Positions 22,338 to 33,013 of a stretch of DNA of 64,000 nucleotides are shown one piece after another (within the stretch, counting starts at the first letter, position 1; each line of letters opens with the position of its first letter). Where the stretch lies: assembly GCA_030685235.1 (NCBI GenBank), contig MU839194.1, forward strand, positions 82,488-146,487. Reading direction: 5' to 3'. Position numbers and translations under genes: made by a program. This stretch comes from Copromyces sp. CBS 386.78 (lineage: Eukaryota > Ascomycota > Sordariomycetes > Sordariales > Sordariaceae). The notes beneath the pieces were generated by a model. The model was not told where the DNA came from. It did no database searches and was given only the letters and a program-made list of their open reading frames with translations.

Positions 22338-23492
22338 TTAAGCAATCGTAGAATAATCCACCGTCATGTCGAACCAGACTTCAACAAGCTTCGGCACCCG
22401 TTGTATCCAATATCCGCACAAGGGCAGTTGTCTCCAATATCGCGCCCAGTTCTCTCCTGACTCGGTCCTCTCAGCAGCAGCAAAGTCACCTCCCACATAT
22501 TTATCAAACACGTCCCTTTCAAACACCAAGGAGGTCTCTCTCAGTTGGCCGCGATACGCCATAACCGTATCGTCCATGTATCCAAGTAGTTTGTTCTTGA
22601 CCGCCTCATTCGCCGTCCTATCCTCGGGCGGCGCCTCGATGACGTCGAGGATATTATTCGTCGGCCACTCCCAACGTGCGCCCGCTCGTCTCGCCGCCAA
22701 GGCAATTACCTGCAACTTCCTCAACCCGGGAAACGCAACCGGAATCCTGCCCATCAGCGCGGCGTACGCCTCCCAGCCCGGTTTCAGCTTCAGCTGTTCC
22801 TGCGCGAAGATGGAGACAGTGTTGGTGGTAACGGTAAACACCAGACTCGTCACCATGGCTGCGCTCTCTGGCACAAGCAGCCGCTCGGTATACAGCACCG
22901 TGGCACCTGTATTGATATAGAATGTGTTCCGCGCATACAACACCTCGACCGCCTCCCGGTACACCTGCCGACAGGTCAACAGCAGACCCATGACGTCGGC
23001 GCCAATGGCGCATGTGGTTTCGGGGTGCAGGTGGCAAGCCGTCGGTGGAGGGCCGCCGAGGCCGCATCGGTCAAAGGCAGCATGGACGTGAGGGTCGCGG
23101 TGGCAGGTACTCGCGCGCCAGGCCCAGCGCTCCTCGTGGAAGTAGGCGCCCTCGGTCGTGTGGGGACGGCCGGTGGCCTGGGCGTAACGCATGTCGACGT
23201 GAAGACCCTGACGGTTGGCGAGGACGAGGAGGTAGATCTGGTAGCGCAGCTCGTAGGGGAGGGTGAGGAAGGTGGTCGTATCGGGTCGGTCGGGCGAGGC
23301 AACGTGGGAGGCGGAGGGGACGGCGGTTATTATGGGACTGCGGCGGGGAGGGAGCGTCGGGAGGAGGTCGAGGGCGTGTGGTCTTCGGTCATGGTCGACG
23401 TCGGCGTTGTCGTTGTTATCATTGTCCCGGTCTGGCTGCTGTTTCGAGCGTTGCCGCGAGATTCGGGGGACCATGCGCCGGAGTCGGTCCAT
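22338..23492 (-). CDS. DUF7730 / F-box-like domain protein
   Basis: Single exon of 384 residues from the ATG at 23,492. A basic and Asn/Asp-rich start (residues 1-70) is followed by TTTFLTLPYELRYQIYLLVL, the F-box-like helix that opens DUF7730 proteins, and by GLLLTCRQVYREAVEVLYAR with NTFYI, its second hallmark. A His/Cys-rich insertion (about residues 118-155: STCHRDPHVHAAFDRCGL, then HLHPETTCAIG) separates them. The rest is a leucine-rich helical region (VAFPGLRKLQVIAL) and a C-terminal WFDMTVDY. Such proteins are numerous in Sordariomycetes; the biochemical role is unknown, perhaps substrate recognition for ubiquitination. Confidence 0.75.
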   Translation of the reverse strand: MDRLRRMVPRISRQRSKQQPDRDNDNNDNADVDHDRRPHALDLLPTLPPRRSPIITAVPSASHVASPDRPDTTTFLTLPYELRYQIYLLVLANRQGLHVDMRYAQATGRPHTTEGAYFHEERWAWRASTCHRDPHVHAAFDRCGLGGPPPTACHLHPETTCAIGADVMGLLLTCRQVYREAVEVLYARNTFYINTGATVLYTERLLVPESAAMVTSLVFTVTTNTVSIFAQEQLKLKPGWEAYAALMGRIPVAFPGLRKLQVIALAARRAGARWEWPTNNILDVIEAPPEDRTANEAVKNKLLGYMDDTVMAYRGQLRETSLVFERDVFDKYVGGDFAAAERTESGENWARYWRQLPLCGYWIQRVPKLVEVWFDMTVDYSTIA

Positions 23493-24426
23493 GTTGATGT
23501 CCTACTCCGGTCTGTTCCAGCGTGACCGTGCCAACGATGGCTGTAATGGCGACGGGAACGCCTCTGAGCGACTGCGGGGTTGACGCGGGGGCTGAAGGGT
23601 GGCTTGACGGCAGGGGCAGTTGTAGTTAGCCAATCATGCTACTCCTAATTCCCAAAAGGGAAGTCGAAAGCGGAGCACCGCTGTTCGTAGCCCCGCAATG
23701 GCGTCCCGTGTTACTGATAGTGATGGGACTGGAGTCTTTGCCGGGCATCGTGTTTCCTTTCAAAGTTCGGCAGAACCTCCCCTGTTTGCACTATGCCGTC
23801 TATCCAAGTCTAGGTAAGTCTTGATCCAACGCCTTCACCGGGAGCACTGTTCTCGCCGACGCCTCTCCCCAACAATTCCAGCCATATCATTCTTCCTCGA
23901 CAATCCTCCAAACTAGAATTACGGCTATGGCAACCACCGATGATGGCGGACGTATTAATGTGCTTGCCGCCGCCGACCCCTGCCCGCCGCACAACTCCGG
24001 TTAAATAATCTGGGATTCATTTGCTCGTTGCTAAGTACACTCCTCATTCTGGGCGTGCCCATGGTGTGTACCTCATCTATCCGCTACCTAGACGGCAGAT
24101 TAAAACAAGAACTCAGTGAGCAGCTAACATTCAGGCTTTTATCGGCGTCAGATGTGAACGCCGAACGTGTACTTCCCGTCAAAATGGCATATGCAAGATA
24201 ATATTACGCTTTGGTCATAGAACGAAACGCCTAGGAATGTGAGCCAAAGGTCTCGAGCTAACAAACAGACCAGTGTCCATCCAGACTGTTGCCATGGTTT
24301 GCCTGGCAGGCGGAGATCATATCAACTAGAGAAGACGACATGAACATGGAGGAGAAATTACAAAGTTTCCATTCAGCATCCATCAAACCCATACACGTAC
24401 CTCTATCAGTCAGGCAACACACAAGT
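23493..24426. other. Intergenic
   Basis: No gene supported between the DUF7730-type gene start and the end of the kinase/HAD/PRT fusion. Plus-strand frames continuing over 24,289-24,912 are antisense to that gene. Confidence 0.45.
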
Positions 24427-26541
24427 TCAGTCCAAACGCGTAGTCCCAAACAACCGATTACCCGTATCCGTTCCTCCCCTCCCGGTGAACTTATTATCCG
24501 ACACCCTCAAGGCCACCAAGTGAAACTTGCCATCACTCCTCAAGACCCGTCCCAATTCATGCTCTGCACCCGTAGCCTCCACCTGCACGACGCCAGCAAC
24601 CACCACAAGGCGGATATCCTTCCCTTCTTCACCCATGGCACGAATCCGCTCACGGAACTCCAGCACCGTCTTCCCGTTGTTCACCACCGAGTCCACCAAG
24701 ATGATGGTGTGTTGCTTGCAAAGGTGGTGAGGCTTGACATCCTCCGGCGCCTTGGCGTGCAAGAACATGGCGAGCGGGAAAGCGTCGTTGACGCCAAAAG
24801 CCATGGGCTCTCCGCCCCTCATCAGGGCAACGATGGTTGTGTCCTGTTCGTGGAGGAGGCGATGGCCGATGGTTTTGTGGCCTTGAACGTGAGGGATGGA
24901 GTATTCTTCTAGACCGACAAGGGAGGTGATGAATTCCGTGGCTAGATACCAGCCGATGCGACGATGTGCTTCCCTCAGCGCAGGGCCCGAGATGTTGGCG
25001 TCGCGGGTAGGGGTCGTCATGAGCTTGGCGGAGGGGCGGTCGGCGGCGTGCAAAAGGCTGGAGGGAAGACGGCCGAAAAGGAATTGGTTGAAGGCGCTAG
25101 CTGGGTCGAGGAGGTCAATCACGGGAAGCAGGGCGGTGTCGAGACGGGGAGTGACGGTGTGTGGGATGAGTGTTTGGCGCAGGTTGTGGTCGTGGGGTGG
25201 GCCGTTAATGCTGAGTTGCTCAATGGCCGTGGACAGAGCGTCCTCCATTGACGCACTCCTGGTGCGTTCGTCGCCTACGACCACAACGCCTTCGTCAGCA
25301 GCCTGGAGCATGGGTAGATCCAACGGGCTATCTCCAAAAGCCACCACACGAAGATTATGAGGAGGGCCTCGAAGGCGGTTGACGACGGCTTCTTTGGACT
25401 TATCGGTGATGATAAGCCTCTCGTCGATGCCCCCGCCCCCAATGACCTTGACGTACTGTCCCAAGCCTTGTTCCTCTATCACATTCTCCCATATCTGGCG
25501 TAGCCCACACGTTACCACTAAAGCCATGACGTGACCATGAGTTTTGACACGGCGGAGGAGGGTTAGAAACTCGGGATAGAGGGCAGTCTTCTTCGCAACA
25601 TCATTGCACAGTTCCTCGAAACCTTTCACCTTACTGTATGACATGGCCACCCGGCGGAAGGCCTCATAGGTATAGCCATGTTCACGGAAGATGTCTTCGG
25701 CTGGGGTCGACACCTGCTGGCCAACATCTCTCTTTCGACTGGACTCACGCAGACGCTTCCAAAACTCTCTGCCAGTATCCTCGGCCGTGAGAGTCTTGTC
25801 TGCGTCAAACACCAGAGCCGTGGTGATTTTGGTATCGCGGCAAGCCCTGACGTTGGCTAGTACCTCGTCCACTGTGGCAAGCACTCGTACGTGGTTGTAA
25901 TGCTCTGATTCCGTGCGGTACTCGTGAAGCGTCTTTGAAATCTCGCGAATCGGAAAAAAGGCACTCTCCAGAGGGACAAGATAAATTCCCGCGTCCTTTG
26001 CTACGGCGTCTAGCTGTCGCATTTCCTCCTCTTGCCACTTATGAAGATGTGCGGGTGTCACTGGCTCGCGCTTCCTGGTCTGGTCCCGTTGTCGACGTCG
26101 GCAGAGTGTCTCGGCAGCCACCTGAAGGTAGACGATGTGTGTAAAGGTGTCTTGGTCGGCCTTTGTCCAGACCACGGTTCCCTGCTCACTGTCCCTGGGC
26201 CAAAACATGTAATGTCCGGCAACAAGAGCGGCCAGGCCCGTCTTCTGGCAGTCGTCACGTATCTGGGTGATGGCGAGCTCGCGGTACCGAGTTTTCTCTT
26301 GTTCGCTCAAGGTGTTGAAGTCGTCCAGGCCACGGTCTGGGCCCATCAGAGAGGCAATGACTGCGGAGCCTTCGTAGATGGCAAATGTATGGCTCCATGT
26401 GGGAAGTGACTTCTTGAGGTTCTCGAGGAAGGTCGACTTGCCGGAGCCGGGGAGGCCATAGATGCCAATGACGGTAGGATTGGGGGTAGTGGGAGTCTTG
26501 ACGGTGACTGTTGTTGGAGATTGGTCAGCTTGGGAAGACAT
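24427..26541 (-). CDS. Three-domain fusion: P-loop kinase, HAD phosphatase, uracil phosphoribosyltransferase-like
   Basis: Single uninterrupted frame of 704 residues. Domain 1 (about 20-210): nucleotide-binding P-loop VIGIYGLPGSGKSTFLENL (Walker A, residues 29-37) in an AAA_33/adenylylsulfate-kinase-like fold, with a C-terminal RRRQRDQTRKR stretch. Domain 2 (about 238-450): HAD hydrolase with motif I ALVFDADKTL, a motif II-like VTCG and the motif III/IV region VVAFGDSPLDLPMLQAADEG, closest to phosphoserine-phosphatase-like members. Domain 3 (about 500-704): phosphoribosyltransferase with IALMRGGEP-like start (VALMRGGEPMAFGV), PRPP loop TIILVDSVVNNGKTV (about residue 610) and the uracil-site signature GTDTGNRLFGTTR at the end. 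All three active-site signatures are present. A soluble enzyme of nucleotide or pyrimidine metabolism is expected; how the three activities combine is not known to me. Confidence 0.85.
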   Translation of the reverse strand: MSSQADQSPTTVTVKTPTTPNPTVIGIYGLPGSGKSTFLENLKKSLPTWSHTFAIYEGSAVIASLMGPDRGLDDFNTLSEQEKTRYRELAITQIRDDCQKTGLAALVAGHYMFWPRDSEQGTVVWTKADQDTFTHIVYLQVAAETLCRRRQRDQTRKREPVTPAHLHKWQEEEMRQLDAVAKDAGIYLVPLESAFFPIREISKTLHEYRTESEHYNHVRVLATVDEVLANVRACRDTKITTALVFDADKTLTAEDTGREFWKRLRESSRKRDVGQQVSTPAEDIFREHGYTYEAFRRVAMSYSKVKGFEELCNDVAKKTALYPEFLTLLRRVKTHGHVMALVVTCGLRQIWENVIEEQGLGQYVKVIGGGGIDERLIITDKSKEAVVNRLRGPPHNLRVVAFGDSPLDLPMLQAADEGVVVVGDERTRSASMEDALSTAIEQLSINGPPHDHNLRQTLIPHTVTPRLDTALLPVIDLLDPASAFNQFLFGRLPSSLLHAADRPSAKLMTTPTRDANISGPALREAHRRIGWYLATEFITSLVGLEEYSIPHVQGHKTIGHRLLHEQDTTIVALMRGGEPMAFGVNDAFPLAMFLHAKAPEDVKPHHLCKQHTIILVDSVVNNGKTVLEFRERIRAMGEEGKDIRLVVVAGVVQVEATGAEHELGRVLRSDGKFHLVALRVSDNKFTGRGGTDTGNRLFGTTRLD

Positions 26542-27277
26542 GGTAATAAGAGTTGCGTGTATGGCGTGGTGAAGGACAAGGTTGGAGGCTTTCTGGTAGA
26601 CAACGACAACAAGGCACAGGGCGTGCTGGTGTTAAATACCTATATCCCAATGGCCGCATCACGTCGACTGTAAAAGACCTGACTATGCTGGCGGTGTTTG
26701 CCATGCTCTTGGTGCTGTTGTTCGTGTAGGGAGCATTCATGTTGACGGGGAGTTGTGCCGTGGGGCGTATGTGTGAGGCCTACTGTTTGGGCATTGAAGT
26801 GCTTTATAGCTGTGGCATACACGTAGAGGTGTGGTGCTGTCGGCGGCATGCTTGATGATTGTCGAGTGAGGTGGTTGTCCGGCGTGGTGGTCCGTCGGTG
26901 TGCTAAGTAAGGTATGTCTGCCTCCGTAAAGGTGTGACGACCCGTGACAGAATGCGAGTACCCGTCCCCAACCCTGCCGGCAAAACGGCGGCACCATCAA
27001 GGTTCTCATCATGCAGCATCCACTCCTGACTCTCTCTTCAGTTCAGTTTACCAAACAGCCACTTTCTCTTCCTACCAACCCACAGCAACACCCACAGCAA
27101 CGCCACACAGTCGACTGTCTGTCGCAGCCTCACAATCACGTAAGCGCCATCTTCTTTGTGTCCTGTCTTTCTAACCCTTTTGCACCATGCTAACCGTACT
27201 CCTAGGAGACTCTCTATCCGCGCGACCAAAGCGACGCCGACACACACTTCGGCCATCCGCCCAAGACCCGACAAACA
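26542..27277. other. Intergenic, divergent promoter region with possible N-terminal exon
   Basis: Lies between divergent genes. On the plus strand, an ATG at 27,011 opens a frame to 27,139 that, after a 66-bp intron (27,140-27,205; donor gtaagc, acceptor ctcctag), joins in frame to the gene starting at 27,278. It could be a longer N-terminus or untranslated leader. Confidence 0.45.
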
Positions 27278-27763
27278 ATGCGGCAACCCACCCGTACAGC
27301 CATGGACGCCGTCCTCCACCGCCTCCTCAACAGATGGCACGCCGCCCTCTCCCTTCCTCGCCAATCCCCATCGTCCTGGTACCGCGCCCGACTCCTCGAA
27401 GAGCTCCGTGAGCTGCGCTCTTCCACCACCACTCTCAGCCGACTCAGCGAGACAGCCGACGTCTTCTTCTCCATAAGCCGCGCGCGGTACGATGGCTTTC
27501 CCGTACGCACACTTCCTCCTTTCTCCCTGGCGCGTCATGGTGTGCCCATGGTGTACATGGTGGCCAAGTTCACACTGAGGTGGGCGTTCTACAGGACAGC
27601 GGCGAGGTTGTGTGGAGCGAAGGAGTGGAAAGGGGTGAGGGAAGTGATCAACCCGGCCAAGGATCATAAGTTGGGCGAGGTGTCGGCACGTCACAGCATT
27701 GATCCAGACAAGTTCCGTAGCACCGGCAGCATGTTGCGGAGGGTTTGGCCATTGCTGCCCTAG
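27278..27763 (+). CDS. Conserved fungal protein of unknown function
   Basis: 161 residues from the ATG at 27,278 (MRQPTRTAMDAVLHRLLNRW). The compact conserved-looking body contains SSWYRARLLEELRELRSS, LSRLSETADVFFSISRARYD, MVYMVAKFTLRWAFYRTAAR and REVINPAKDHKLGEVSARHS, ending MLRRVWPLLP. I recognise this layout as a small ascomycete family with no assigned function. Spliced upstream sequence allows a start at 27,011 that would add about 67 low-complexity residues; the shorter form is preferred because conservation should begin near residue 10. Confidence 0.65.
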   Translation: MRQPTRTAMDAVLHRLLNRWHAALSLPRQSPSSWYRARLLEELRELRSSTTTLSRLSETADVFFSISRARYDGFPVRTLPPFSLARHGVPMVYMVAKFTLRWAFYRTAARLCGAKEWKGVREVINPAKDHKLGEVSARHSIDPDKFRSTGSMLRRVWPLLP

Positions 27764-27879
27764 ACTCCCTTGTCCTTGTCCTACCTAATGTCTGCAACAG
27801 AGCAGCTCCAGTATGTGTCTGAACGAGCGACACTCAACAGCGTTCCACCAGGCTGGCACTGCGCTTTGCTGTCAATCGC

Positions 27880-30054
27880 CTATTTCACATACATCTTCTC
27901 GAAGCCCACCGTCTGCCACTTCCCCGCGTTTGTATCAAGCGTCACGTTCGTCCCCACCGTCTCGCCGCCCTTCAAACTGCCAGCCTCAACCTTTCCACCC
28001 GCAACCGGTCTCTGCAGATGGTTGTCTCCAGCAAGCACGGTGAAGTTTGCCAGGGGCAGATCCCAGCCGTTGCGGGTGGCTACGCTGGGCGAACCGAAGA
28101 ACTGGGCATCGATCTTGGACTTCGTGATCGAGAGGTGGAAATACCCGCGGTAGTAGCCCTCTTGCCATTGCAGTTCTGGGTTGCTGTCAACCTTGGTCTT
28201 GGTTCCCTTTTGTACGGTGGCGATGTTGCCTTTGGGGCCGGAAGAGGTGACGCCCGTTCCGGCGAACTCGACACCGATGGCTCCCGAACCGGTGGTACCA
28301 TCGTAGGGCTTGGTGCCGAGCCAGGCGAGGTCGGAAACCTAGAAAGGGCTGTCAGAATGGCAGGAAGGAAAGTAACGAGGCACATGGACATGGAACTCAC
28401 CCAGTTCTGGTGGCTGTCGCCGGACAGGAAGATGTTGTCCGAGATGCCGTTGTCGTACAGATGCTGAAGGGTGCGGTTCCTGCTGGCGACGTATCCCTGA
28501 ATCATCATGTTAGCAACGCCTCAGAGTTGGTAGAAATAGAGATGCATACACTCCAGTTATCAGTCCCCGTTAATGCGCCCTCGGCATCCAGAATCCGCGA
28601 GAACACAATCTGGTTCCCCACCACTCTCCAAGTAGCCGCTCTCTCCTTGCTCTCGCTCAACTGCCTAAAGAACCACTTCTCCTGACGGCCTCCCATCAGT
28701 GTCCTCGACGGGTCATCCCTAATGGCCTCGATATACGCATTATTGTTTCCTCCACTTGTAATACTGCGGTCGTAGTTGCGAGTGTCGATCATGATAAGAT
28801 CCATCAGCTTGCCCATCTTGAAGCTACGCCAGATACGCAGGTTATCGTCGAGGTCCACCTGGCGGATCGGCATCCACTCAAAGTAGGCACGCACGGCGTG
28901 GATCTTGCGCGTGTCGACGCTGATGGAAGGACCGTCGTTTCGGAAGGAAGCCTCGGTGTTGTTGAGCGCCGAGAAGCCATCCCGGTAGCCGTTGTTGGCA
29001 AATTCTGCAGGGGCAGCGTGGTTAGATGCTGGATAGAACATGGGACGTGCAACGGGACTAACCATGATCATCCCAGGTGGGAATCCAGGCGTAGTTCTGG
29101 GCCAACAACTGCAGGTCGTTGTCTGTTCGGTACTGTCCATGGCGTGTTCGGTAGTCGTACAGAGTGAACAGCTTGTTGGCGGGCTTGTGTGCTCTTGGGC
29201 CGCCTGAGGCATCTTCGTAGAAGTAGTCGCCGAGATGGACCACGAAGTCATGCTGGTCTTTACGGGCAGCGTTGCCGTAGACGTTGAAGAAGCCCTTGGC
29301 TAGAGGTAGACAAATCGGTTAGTTCGCTTGCATGAAACGCAACATAGCAATGACATCTTCCTTGTCTGCAGGGACATACGGTAGTTTGAGCAAGAGAATA
29401 CAGCCAGCTTGACCTCATCGACATCGGCATGCTCAGCCGGCGCGGTCTTTGTCCTCCCCACAGGACTAGTGTTGTTGGAGCCGCAGACGTTGAACTGGTA
29501 ATTGTACTGTGTCCAAGGCTTCAAGCCTTGAGCTTCGACCTAATTTAATCACTGTTAGCTGCCTCCTCCTCCCACCATTTCGAGTGCCAGAACCAACATA
29601 CCTTGACCGTAAAGTCAATATCACTGGTCGTGTACGCCTTCCCGCTGCTTTTCGCCTGGCCTTTGTGTCCCTTCTCCACCTCCCACACATTCCACTCAAC
29701 ACAAATGGGGTTCGCATCGGCTTGGATGTACTTCTCCGTCTCATGGCTGTAGAGGTCCACCGTCCCTGAAACGGTCGCGTCGCTCTTATCCGACTCAGCG
29801 GTGGGCGCCACGCGAGTCCAGAGAATCACCGAGTTGGAGTAGGGGTCTCCGGAAGCAACACCATGGGTGAAGTTCAGCTCCGAAGGCTGGTAAGCGACCG
29901 AGGAGCGTTTAAGCGTGCGGGCAGTGATGATAGGTAGAGAAAGCCCGAGGTTGACGTGGTCGGGGCGAGCGGAAGGGGCGCGGTAGTTGAGATTGCCCTC
30001 GAAAGAGGCGGATGCAAGAGGGAACAAGGCCGCGAGGCCGAGAAGCGAATACAT
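27880..30054 (-). CDS. Secreted PhoD-type alkaline phosphatase
   Basis: Six exons on the minus strand: 30,054-29,602, 29,539-29,380, 29,299-29,063, 29,004-28,550, 28,496-28,401, 28,338-27,880, with introns of 53-80 bp and fully consistent phases, giving 619 residues. A signal peptide (MYSLLGLAALFPLASAS) sends it to the secretory route. PhoD enzymes are metal-dependent (Fe/Ca) phosphomonoesterases or diesterases that scavenge phosphate. Landmarks in order: THGVASGDPYSNSVILWTRV, VFSCSNYPKGFFNVYGN, FVVHLGDYFYE, WIPTWDDHEFANNGYRDG, LIMIDTRNYDRS, GRQEKWFFRQL, and NIFLSGDSHQNWVSDLAWLG. All metal-binding and active-site blocks are intact. The first junction places Pro after SCSNY, as in the family, supporting the exon choice. 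Probably phosphate-regulated, but no control site was identified. Confidence 0.92.
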
Positions 30055-31730
30055 CGTGACAACCGAGGACCACGAGCGGTTGGCGGATTCAAGGTCGACG
30101 GGAGAAGTCGGTGTGGGTGGTGAAGGCTTTTATGATATTTTGCCGTCCATGATGTTCTGCACATCGAAATCGCGAGAGTAACATCCGTCCAGGAATAGAG
30201 TAGAGGTATGGGTGCGCAATCGGATGTTTCGGTGCCCGGGGAAGCGGCGACCAGACTCTCGTGGATGGATTCACCCGCACCACAATGGGAAAGCGATCAT
30301 CATTCCTGTGAAGGCATCTTCAGGAACGCCCGCGGGCCGTTGGAACGTGCCATTAGCGTGCCGGGTAGATGTTGCGAATCGACGAGGAACGTGGCGGTCC
30401 AAGCATGGCATTGCCCGTTACACCCACGGTAACCCGCAATCCGCGTGCCGCTAGAACGAGAAATCACTGGCTGATATGAAAAGAAGTGAATTGGCTGGGG
30501 CAGATGCATTTGGCGATAACACGTGCACGGATTGGTTCAAAGTCATGAGGATGACGATGCATATTTCCTCGAGGACGACGTACTCGAGGGTGGTGGGTGG
30601 CTTTTATGGCTGGGCGCCAAGGCTCTTCCCCCCTGAAGGCACCCACCACACCCTCGAGTAGCGGCTTGGGGGGGCATGTCCATTCAGGACGCGGGGGTCT
30701 CGTACAGAAGTTGGGTGCCACTGAAAGTCGTGGGTTGGTGACACTTCCCATTAGAATTAACCCGATTGGAAGCAATTCAAGGTAGGGATTTAGGTGAAAG
30801 AGATCAAGATAGTTGGTTGACATCATCATCTGTCCGAGTTTCTTTTTCTTGTCCTAGCGAATTCAATCTCGTTGTCGACATTTCTTGGCCGATTTTCTAA
30901 AGTCCAGTCGTCCTATCCACGTGCTAGGTATCATTTGGGCATGTTGCCGGCCGGCAGCTCGTGCACTGTTCATTTTGCCAAGACAGAAGTAATGGTCTGT
31001 GTTCACTATCCCTGCTTGTTATTCGATGATGGAAGGGAAAAAAGAAAAAGAAAATAAAAAGAAAATTAAAGAGAAAGAAAACAGAAGGTCGTTGCTTCAT
31101 TACTTTATTACGTTATTGCTTTATTACTACGGTACTCTATAATTTTTAAGATTGAGGTTGAATTAGCGTTGGAATTCGAACATTACCCTTTGGTTAGGGT
31201 TTTTTCTTCATCAAACGGGCATAGGACACGCTTTGGCCACCGTACCATGAGGGGACATCGCAATGTAACCATCAACGGCACCAGAACGCTTGCCTCAAGA
31301 TGACGTGTGAACCATCGATGCCTATGCTCTGAGAAATAATCACTCATCAAGGGCCCGATGACGTCGGACTGTGGTCGATGGTGATGCGCCGGTGGACAAC
31401 AGGTGTAAGGTGTTCACCACTGGAGACCATCGACGGGAGTGGCATCCGAAGCAGTTCGACTGGTTGTCACTCATCTGGAGCCTTTGATGATGGCCATGAG
31501 AATGTCAAAGTGATATCAGAGGTACATCAGACCTCGCACGTCTTTTGTGGGAGATGGAGACCGAGGCACGCCACGGTATATGGACAGTAACTGGGCCAGG
31601 CACGGCTTCTTTCAGTCTCAACCTCTCTCCTGCATCTTCTGCGTAACCTCTAGCTCCATCGTACCAGACAAACAGTTGCCGCCGTCGCCCATTACCCCTA
31701 GCTCGATACCTTATCCAGAACGCCTTCAAG
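30055..31730. other. Intergenic
   Basis: Divergent upstream region of the PhoD and HVA1-type genes. An A/T-rich purine tract (about 31,030-31,140) stands out. No coding frame above 121 codons, none with a domain. Confidence 0.45.
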
Positions 31731-32145
31731 ATGGTCATGTACAAGACCGGTCAGACTGTTCGCTATAAACCCGTGGGAGGTAAGTTCTGATACCAATGCC
31801 ATGCTTCTGTGCGATTTTTGCGCAATTCACTGACATTTCGGATCAAAAAGGGCCCTCGTCGAACACATCCGAAAGCGTTGGCAAAATCATGGACGTCTTG
31901 ACCGAGCCCGGCCAGCAAGCCGGCCGCAACGTTAATGCCAGCCCAGAAACCCCGAGATATGAGGTATGTTAAGTCGAGTCGTGGTACTGTAAAGTACTTA
32001 CCTAGCAGACCAAGGGGTGGAAGCTAGAGGCTCTTGGACCATTGATGCTGACAATGGTGGATTGGGTGCACTGCAGATCCAAAACTTGAACACGGGCAAG
32101 TCGACCACCATTTATGAGGCCAACATCCTGGGAATCTCGCGTTAG
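31731..32145 (+). CDS. HVA1 / DUF2945 TUDOR-type small protein
   Basis: Three small exons, 31,731-31,779, 31,851-31,963 and 32,077-32,145 (introns 71 and 113 bp; donors gtaagt and gtatgt; acceptors aaaaag and ctgcag), encode 76 residues. Start MVMYKTGQTVRYKPVGGPSS, then SVGKIMDVLTEPGQQAGRNV, NASPETPRYE, and IQNLNTGKSTTIYEANILGI. This is the small beta-barrel pattern of the hypervirulence-associated (HVA1, TUDOR-like) family: a G-xV-xY start, a G-x-I-x-V strand, an N-A-x-x-x-x-P-x-Y-E-I strand and a final exchange to K-S-T. Known members are small soluble proteins of unclear role. Each exon alone is too short to be found as an open frame. Confidence 0.75.
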
Positions 32146-33013
32146 AAACAACACATCATCGAAACAGGGAGATCTTGTATGATAGGCATGCGTGTGAAAT
32201 CAATTGCGTTTGGGTCTTCATTTCCAAGGAGGACAACTGCGCCCACAAGTTTGGGGCAGTGCATGCTGACTAGCGTAAACACCGGCCCGCAAACCCGAGA
32301 CGGCATGGAAATTCTACGCAGTATATCTCCTAGGTAACAGTCTTATATTTTCGTTGTGTGTTTGTGGTGATGTCCTCAGTTCGATCGTTGTTGCACATGG
32401 GCCCCTTGCTTGGCAGTGTCGATACCTACAATTACTGATGTGCATTCGATGTTGGCGATGCGACGACACGGAACACAACGGCATTTGCCGAGCTGGAGTA
32501 ATAATATTGATGAAGCTACATACCTTCAACGGTCACTGGTAGGATAGAAATGGTGCATTTCAGGACTTCCTGGATGGTATCAAGCATTGTAATGTACAGG
32601 TATGGAGTTGGATTGTAGCTAGGTAGGAAGCGCGAAAAAATGCCACCGAGGAACCGGCGGAGAAGAAGGCATGAATAAGCAGTTGCGCCGTTGAAGAACC
32701 ATGCAATAGCTTGGGCTCTGTTTCTATAAAGGCCCGAATTCCCAATGCAAATACCCAAGCCGATAAATGTGAGGAATCAGAATAGGAGAAGCGAACTCTA
32801 TCCAACCGTAGACAATGAAGTGGGGGCTATAAGACAAAACCCGAAAAGAAATTGTAAAATAGGGGGAAGAGAATGGAAGTGGGAGAAGATAAGGGCAAGG
32901 AAAAAAGCCAATCCCAGAAAAAAAGAACCGAAAAGCAAACACCGGAGCACCGTTGTCCTTCGCCATCTAAAACCCATTAAAGTCATCCATGAGAACGGAA
33001 CAATCGAAAGCGA
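32146..33013. other. Intergenic
   Basis: Between the 3' ends of the HVA1-type and HET-domain genes. Purine-rich around 32,825-32,940. No supported gene. Confidence 0.45.

Noticed and set aside
24289..24912. 207-codon plus-strand open frame
   Set aside because: Mostly antisense to the C-terminal phosphoribosyltransferase domain of the fusion protein; no domain of its own.
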